Source: DASQVO01 sp035640715 (GTDB taxonomy: Bacteria; Actinomycetota; Actinomycetes; Streptosporangiales; Streptosporangiaceae). Taken from it: DNA of 18,204 bases. This document shows positions 14,729 to 18,204 of the stretch, in pieces. Below the pieces are notes generated by a model. The model did not search any database and was not told where the DNA came from. It worked only from the letters and a program-made list of their open reading frames with translations. The translations under genes were made by a program, and so were the position numbers. The DNA lies in the NCBI GenBank assembly GCA_035640715.1, contig DASQVO010000245.1, forward strand, positions 1-18,204, in the 5' to 3' direction. The number at the start of each line of letters is the position of its first letter. Position 1 is the stretch's first letter.

Positions 14729-14800
14729 CAGACCCAAGAGTCTTCTTTGGGTACTGCTGTACTGCTGCTGTACATCACGAAGAAGAGTTCGAAAAATAGT
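14729..14800. repeat. Left att arm, copy 2
   Basis: Matches 11851-11922 over its full 72 bp. GCTGTAC motifs lie at 14756-14762 and 14767-14773 with the same 11-bp spacing, and the outer hairpin (CCCAA...TTGGG) keeps its pairing with different bases. It adjoins the att core at 14801. Confidence 0.78.
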
Positions 14801-14841
14801 CGGGACGGCGGGATTTGAACCCGCGACCCCTTGACCCCCAG
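14801..14841 (-). other. att core: 3' half of tRNA-Pro(GGG), copy at 14.8 kb
   Basis: The same 41-bp core, followed here by arm B, whose first bases restore TTGA on the 5' side of the anticodon loop (TTGA-CTGGGGG-TCAA on the minus strand). The D arm and 5' acceptor strand are absent further out, so it is still only a partial tRNA. It marks the right boundary of the NTPase cassette. Confidence 0.85.
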
Positions 14842-14960
14842 TCAACTTCATGAGCAAAACTACCAGCGAAAACTTAGTGCTGACCTGCAGTTCAAGGTAC
14901 GTCTGTATACGTGAGAGTCCGCCAGTGTTCGTACCGGTCGTCACTCAGTTAGTCACTCAG
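14842..14960. repeat. Arm B repeat, copy 2
   Basis: Second copy of 15-133. The terminal pair of GTCACTCAG motifs (14940-14948 and 14952-14960) is unchanged, while the middle of the arm differs at about 20 positions. The terminal motifs are therefore the conserved part. Confidence 0.75.
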
Positions 14961-15075
14961 GCGACTGAGGGCCGGAAGCGGCGCGCCAGCGCTTCTTTGG
15001 CCGATTGCGGAGCTGGCCTAGCTGATAGTCCGGTCAGAGGTTACGCCCATGGTGAGATCGTGACAGGGTAGTCCT

Positions 15076-15618
15076 GTGATTGTATACGGCGGGGCCAAGC
15101 GGGAAGCGCAGCGCCTTCTGGATGAATCACCGGGCGGACCGTATGTCATTACCGGAGACCAGGAATTTGATGTTGGCTGGGTCTTCTTCTACGACTCGCG
15201 ACGGCACCAGGAGACGGGCAATCTCTATGACGCCCTCGGCGGCAATGCGCCCATACTCATCGACCGGGAGACTGGCCAGGCCCACCCAACGGGGACTGCC
15301 CGGCCGATAGAAGAGTACGTAGATGAGTATGCGGAGCAGAAACGTCGTCTCCGTGAGGGCTGGCCTGACTCGCTCGATACCCGGTTCCTCGTGTTGCTCG
15401 GCCTGGTCCGTGATGGGATGGGCAAGCGGGACGCCCGGTATCTCGACCTGCTCATCAGCATGCAACACGAGCCGCGGGAAGGCCGGACTGTCTATGAGGA
15501 ACTGGCCGAACTGGAGAGGCGAGGGCTTGTGAGGCGTCGTCCTGCCCGAGAAGGCGGCGCCGGATTCAAGTGGGAAACAACCGCGGCCGGATTCGACGTA
15601 GCGAGCAGGGGCGGCTAA
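15076..15618 (+). CDS. YrhB/Imm35-like domain protein with C-terminal helical region
   Basis: A 180-aa soluble protein starting at GTG 15076, with AGGG about eight bases upstream. Residues 1-85 match the YrhB/Imm35 pattern: GWVFFYDSRRHQETGNLYDA, then LGGNAPILIDRETGQAHPTG and PIEEYVDEY. In toxin-antitoxin-like polymorphic systems this fold occurs as an immunity protein, but it is also frequent as an orphan. Residues 100-175 form a separate helical, perhaps winged-helix, part with RTVYEELAELERRGLVRRR, resembling the recognition end of a small DNA-binding domain. No toxin gene is adjacent. It is the single gene between arm B and repeat C, in the same slot as the Cys-rich gene of the left module. 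Confidence 0.78.
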   Translation: MIVYGGAKREAQRLLDESPGGPYVITGDQEFDVGWVFFYDSRRHQETGNLYDALGGNAPILIDRETGQAHPTGTARPIEEYVDEYAEQKRRLREGWPDSLDTRFLVLLGLVRDGMGKRDARYLDLLISMQHEPREGRTVYEELAELERRGLVRRRPAREGGAGFKWETTAAGFDVASRGG

Positions 15619-15677
15619 CTTCCAGGCCCGCAGCACCGCGACAGGTCGCCCCCAGGACCGCACGCCCGGAGGGCGCG

Positions 15678-15797
15678 GAAGCTCTGACCTTCTCCTTACC
15701 ATCTAGAGGCATAGCGGTCTATGAGGGTCATTGACGCAGGTCCATTGGTCTGTACCGGCCGGATGGGGTCGATGCTGTACGGCGCGGTTGCTGCACT
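15678..15797. repeat. Repeat C, copy 2 (uninterrupted)
   Basis: Counterpart of 767-885. It continues past 15797 into CTGCTGCTGCACC, giving two GCTGCAC motifs like the paired GCTGTAC motifs of arm A. This intact copy locates the IS110 insertion in copy 1. Confidence 0.75.
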
Positions 15798-16000
15798 CTG
15801 CTGCTGCACCAGCTCTCCCGAGATCACCCGCACCCTCCAGCGAATCGCCCGCGACCGGACCCGCGCACTCCTTGTTCTCTCGCTGTGAGACGCAGATCAC
15901 CCAACCTTTTCTGCCGTGCCGCGTCTATATGACGTAGATGGATGGGTGATGCGGCACTCGGCCGGAGCGCCGCGGCCTGGTTACCACAGGAGGCACATTG

Positions 16001-16531
16001 ATGATCGGGATGCGGGTCGCGGCGGCTGCTATCGGGGGCGCCGTCATGATCCTCGCGGGGAGTCCGGCGGCGCTGGCGGGCCCGGTTGCACCGAACCGGG
16101 CCGAGCCGGTGAAGGTGCTAACCTCGAAGCAGTTTGCCGCCACAGTTTCGGTGCCGCGGTCCTGGACCAAGACTCCGTACATGGACAGGTTCGCCTACGA
16201 CGGCAGGTCGGGCTTTATCAGCCTGAACGCTGCCAGCGAGCCCAAGGGGCTGAAGGCGACCTGCCAGACATTTGCCGAGGGTGGCCGCGTGCACATCTTC
16301 GGCACGCACCCGCGGCTCATCTTCCGCGCTATCAACGGTCGGCCCGGCTGCGTCATCCTGCCGTCGAAGGACGCGCCGCGTCTCTCCGTACGCCGCGGCG
16401 GACCGAAGTTCCAGACGTCCGAGGCGTTCGCCGCCTACCGCCATCCGCTGTCGGGCTATCCGTTGTTCGTGATTTTCGCTGATCCGGCGCATGTCATGCA
16501 GTTGGCAGACAGTGTGCGGCTGCATCACTGA
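16001..16531 (+). CDS. Small secreted protein of unknown function
   Basis: A 176-aa exported protein. ATG 16001 follows a perfect AGGAGG (15988-15993) at seven bases, which decides the start over the TTG at 15998. Residues 1-27 form a Sec signal peptide (MIGMRVAAAAIGGAVMILAG, then SPAALA with probable cleavage after ALA). The mature part has two cysteines (TCQTF and GCVIL) about 40 residues apart, which could form a disulfide, and beta-rich segments (FAATVSVPRSW, YPLFVIFADP). I do not recognise the domain. It occupies the slot between repeat C and the structured repeat, where the left module carries the GT87-like gene. Confidence 0.82.
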   Translation: MIGMRVAAAAIGGAVMILAGSPAALAGPVAPNRAEPVKVLTSKQFAATVSVPRSWTKTPYMDRFAYDGRSGFISLNAASEPKGLKATCQTFAEGGRVHIFGTHPRLIFRAINGRPGCVILPSKDAPRLSVRRGGPKFQTSEAFAAYRHPLSGYPLFVIFADPAHVMQLADSVRLHH

Positions 16532-16608
16532 GACGGCCGCACCTTGGCAGAAATGGAAGGTCTGCCATGCTCCGTCTTCCTCTTTACTGACGCGCGTAGC
16601 CACTGGCA

Positions 16609-16965
16609 CTTAAGCGTCAAATCGTCCTGGCCACTTGTGCCCATGCTCCCGATAGCTGCGAACTCAAGGGAGAGTGGCCAGGAGACGGAGCGGCGGGATT
16701 TGACAAGGGGCGATGGCCCATACGCTGTCCGGCGAATCGGGCGGGCTTCTGGCCTGCCCGCGTTAGCCCGATCTGGGCCATCGCGAGGGTTCCCTTGTCA
16801 AATCCCGCTGCGGCCCCGGGATCTTTCTGGTTGATCGGCGGCCCGGGGTTTTTTTGCTTGTCGCGCCAGCCGACCGGCGTTGGCGCCGCCGTAGCGGGAG
16901 CGCCAGCGGGAGCGGAGGCGTGCGCGCCGTGTTGGCGGCGCGAGCGGCCCGGCCGGGCCGCTTGA
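16609..16965. repeat. Structured ~357-bp repeat, copy 2
   Basis: Counterpart of 3991-4345. The first hairpin is perfect here (TCCTGGCCACT/AGTGGCCAGGA), where copy 1 has a G-T wobble and one mismatch. The main hairpin arms are at 16694-16709 and 16792-16807, unchanged. The apical stem has changed on both sides compared with copy 1. A terminator-like hairpin with seven T residues follows at 16814-16855. The right end runs directly into the truncated att core, sharing CTTGA with it. Confidence 0.8.
16814..16855 (+). terminator. Intrinsic-terminator-like hairpin within the structured repeat
   Basis: CCCCGGG (16814-16820) pairs with CCCGGGG (16842-16848), and seven T residues follow. The loop of 21 bases contains a further ATC/GAT pairing. 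In copy 1 the stem is weaker and the T run is broken by one G. A true U tract is unusual in such GC-rich DNA and suggests plus-strand transcription of the repeat. Confidence 0.55.
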
Positions 16966-17030
16966 CCCCCAGATACCGGCACTTTCACCCGAACCGGAGC
17001 GTACGCCCTGTAGAGTTCCAAAACGGCGCA
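16961..17030. other. Truncated att core with decayed arm A
   Basis: The anticodon-loop end of the att core (16961-16972) is followed by sequence matching the first 30-40 bases of arm A, with differences, fading near 17010. The T-arm side of the core is missing and is replaced by the right end of the structured repeat. This is likely the remnant of a fifth att junction. Confidence 0.6.
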
Positions 17031-17037
17031 TAGGTGG

Positions 17038-18204
17038 CTGACCTGCTGATTTGCCAGCGGTGAGCGGCATGTGCCTGGCAGGATCACGGGTTCGTGACGA
17101 TACGGATGATCTACCTGGTGTTCCTTCGCTTGGTCGGCTGGATGGTGCTGCTCGCACGTTCTTCAGCTTCGAAGGATGCCGAGCTGCTGGCGCTGCGCCA
17201 GGAGGTGGCGGTGCTGCGGCGGCAGAACTCCAAGCCCAAGCTGGACTGGGCAGACCGTGCGGTGCTCGCTGCCTTGGCCCGGCTGCTGCCCGGTCCGCTG
17301 CGGATGAGCCGGCTGGTGACGCCGGACACGCTGCTGCGCTGGCATCGGCGGCTGGTCCGCTGGCGCTGGACCTATCCTCCCAAGGGAGGACGACCGCCGG
17401 TTGATGCCAAGCTCGTGGCGCTGATCGGGCAGATGGCGCGGGAGAACCCCGGCTGGGGCTACAAGCGGATCCAGGGCGAGTTGCTCGGCCTCGGTTTCAG
17501 GGTCGGGGCGTCCACGGTGCGGCGGGTGCTGAAGCGGCTGCGGATACCGCCCGCGCCGCAGCGCAGCCGCTCGACGTGGCGGCAGTTCCTGCGCACCCAG
17601 GCGTCCACGATGCTGGCGTGTGATTTCTTCCATGTCGACTGCGCGGTTATCTTGCGCCGCGTCTATGTGTTCTTCGTGATCGAAGTCGGCACCCGCCATG
17701 TCCATGTCCTGGGCGTGACCGCGCACCCCGACGGCGCATGGACTGTGCGGCAGGCGCGGAACCTGCTGATGGACCTGGGGGAGCGCGCTACCCGGTTCCG
17801 GTTCCTGGTCCGGGACCGGGCGGGGCAGTTCACCGAGACGTTCGACGCGGTGCTGGCCGGTGCGGGGATCGAGGTGGTGAAGATCCCGCCGCGGAGCCCG
17901 TCAGCGAACGCTTACGCCGAGAGGTGGGTGCGCACAGCCCGGGCCGAGGTCACCGACCGGATGCTGATTGCCGGGCAGTGGCACCTCTGGGCGGTCCTGG
18001 ACGAGTACGTCGCGCACTATAACCAGCATCGCCCGCACCGGGCCAGGAACCTGCGGCCACCGGACTGCGACGACATCATCACAGCCCCGATCACCGACCT
18101 GGCGACGGCGCGAATACGACGTCGCGAGGTCCTCGGCGGGCTGATCCACGAGTACGAACGGGCCGCATGACGGTCACCGGTCCAGCCATGAAGTTGCAGG
18201 TCAG
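17038..18204 (+). mobile_element. rve/DDE insertion sequence reaching the window edge
   Basis: CTGACCTGC at 17038-17046 is inverted as GCAGGTCAG at 18196-18204, bracketing a single transposase gene. Inner parts of the ends share CCAGC/CTGG and CGGTGA with gaps. The terminal repeat may extend beyond the window. The element sits in or just beyond the decayed arm A. Confidence 0.6.
17094..18170 (+). CDS. Integrase-core (rve) DDE transposase
   Basis: A 358-aa single-frame transposase. The N-terminal part has a short coiled segment (DAELLALRQEVAVLRRQN, 28-45) and helix-turn-helix regions including NPGWGYKRIQGELLGLGFRV (118-137), typical of IS3/IS481-type proteins. The rve catalytic core shows D177 in ACDFFHVD, D241 in LVRDRAGQFT and E276 in SANAYAERWVRT, so the DDE triad is complete. 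HYNQHRPHRA (308-317) closes the core as usual. The start is GTG 17094. It is full length, so the element may be active. The exact IS family needs the terminal sequence and a database match. Confidence 0.92.
   Translation: MTIRMIYLVFLRLVGWMVLLARSSASKDAELLALRQEVAVLRRQNSKPKLDWADRAVLAALARLLPGPLRMSRLVTPDTLLRWHRRLVRWRWTYPPKGGRPPVDAKLVALIGQMARENPGWGYKRIQGELLGLGFRVGASTVRRVLKRLRIPPAPQRSRSTWRQFLRTQASTMLACDFFHVDCAVILRRVYVFFVIEVGTRHVHVLGVTAHPDGAWTVRQARNLLMDLGERATRFRFLVRDRAGQFTETFDAVLAGAGIEVVKIPPRSPSANAYAERWVRTARAEVTDRMLIAGQWHLWAVLDEYVAHYNQHRPHRARNLRPPDCDDIITAPITDLATARIRRREVLGGLIHEYERAA

Noticed and set aside
15678..15810. Integron attC sites in repeat C or at the slot borders
   Set aside because: No GTTRRRY-type core sites or imperfect-palindrome attC architecture were seen, and there is no integron integrase with its extra domain.

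Overview
The window is high-GC DNA of actinobacterial type: mostly GC-rich codon third positions, GTG and TTG starts, GTGA gene overlaps, and gene families typical of Actinomycetota. It is accessory DNA throughout. The organising feature is a set of partial copies of the 3' half of a tRNA gene, read on the minus strand and best matched to tRNA-Pro with anticodon GGG. A 41-bp core running from the anticodon loop to the end of the acceptor stem is present intact at 6082-6122, 11923-11963 and 14801-14841, and cut short at 1-14 and 16961-16972. Flanking sequence diverges exactly at the anticodon loop, as expected for tyrosine-integrase attachment (att) sites. I read the window as a tandem accretion of small integrative elements at one tRNA hotspot, later cut up by insertion sequences.

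Region 1 (1-6081): att end and arm B, a Cys-rich unknown gene, repeat C (interrupted by an IS110-family element), a low-GC GT87-type mannosyltransferase with an apparent frameshift, a structured 355-bp repeat, a transposase remnant, an SDR oxidoreductase and a tyrosine-integrase remnant.

Region 2 (6082-11922), an att-bounded segment of about 5.8 kb: arm A, a 99-aa unknown gene, a TetR-type regulator divergent from a vat-vgb pair (streptogramin A acetyltransferase and streptogramin B lyase), the stub of a VOC-family gene, then two overlapping tyrosine recombinases (the second frameshifted) next to the left-hand att arm.

Region 3 (11923-14800), an att-bounded segment of about 2.9 kb with no integrase: arm A, a TPR-bearing NB-ARC/STAND NTPase and its small upstream partner, then the left att arm. 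It looks like a minimal mobile cassette carrying a candidate defence or signalling pair.

Region 4 (14801-16960): arm B, a YrhB/Imm35-like gene, repeat C, a small secreted protein and the second copy of the structured repeat. The order (arm B, gene, repeat C, gene, structured repeat) is the same as in region 1 but the genes are unrelated, so the non-coding blocks look like a conserved scaffold with exchangeable cargo slots.

Region 5 (16961-18204): truncated att core with a decayed arm A, then an rve/DDE insertion sequence whose inverted end coincides with the end of the window.

All repeat alignments were made by eye. Family names come from recognised motifs, not database searches.
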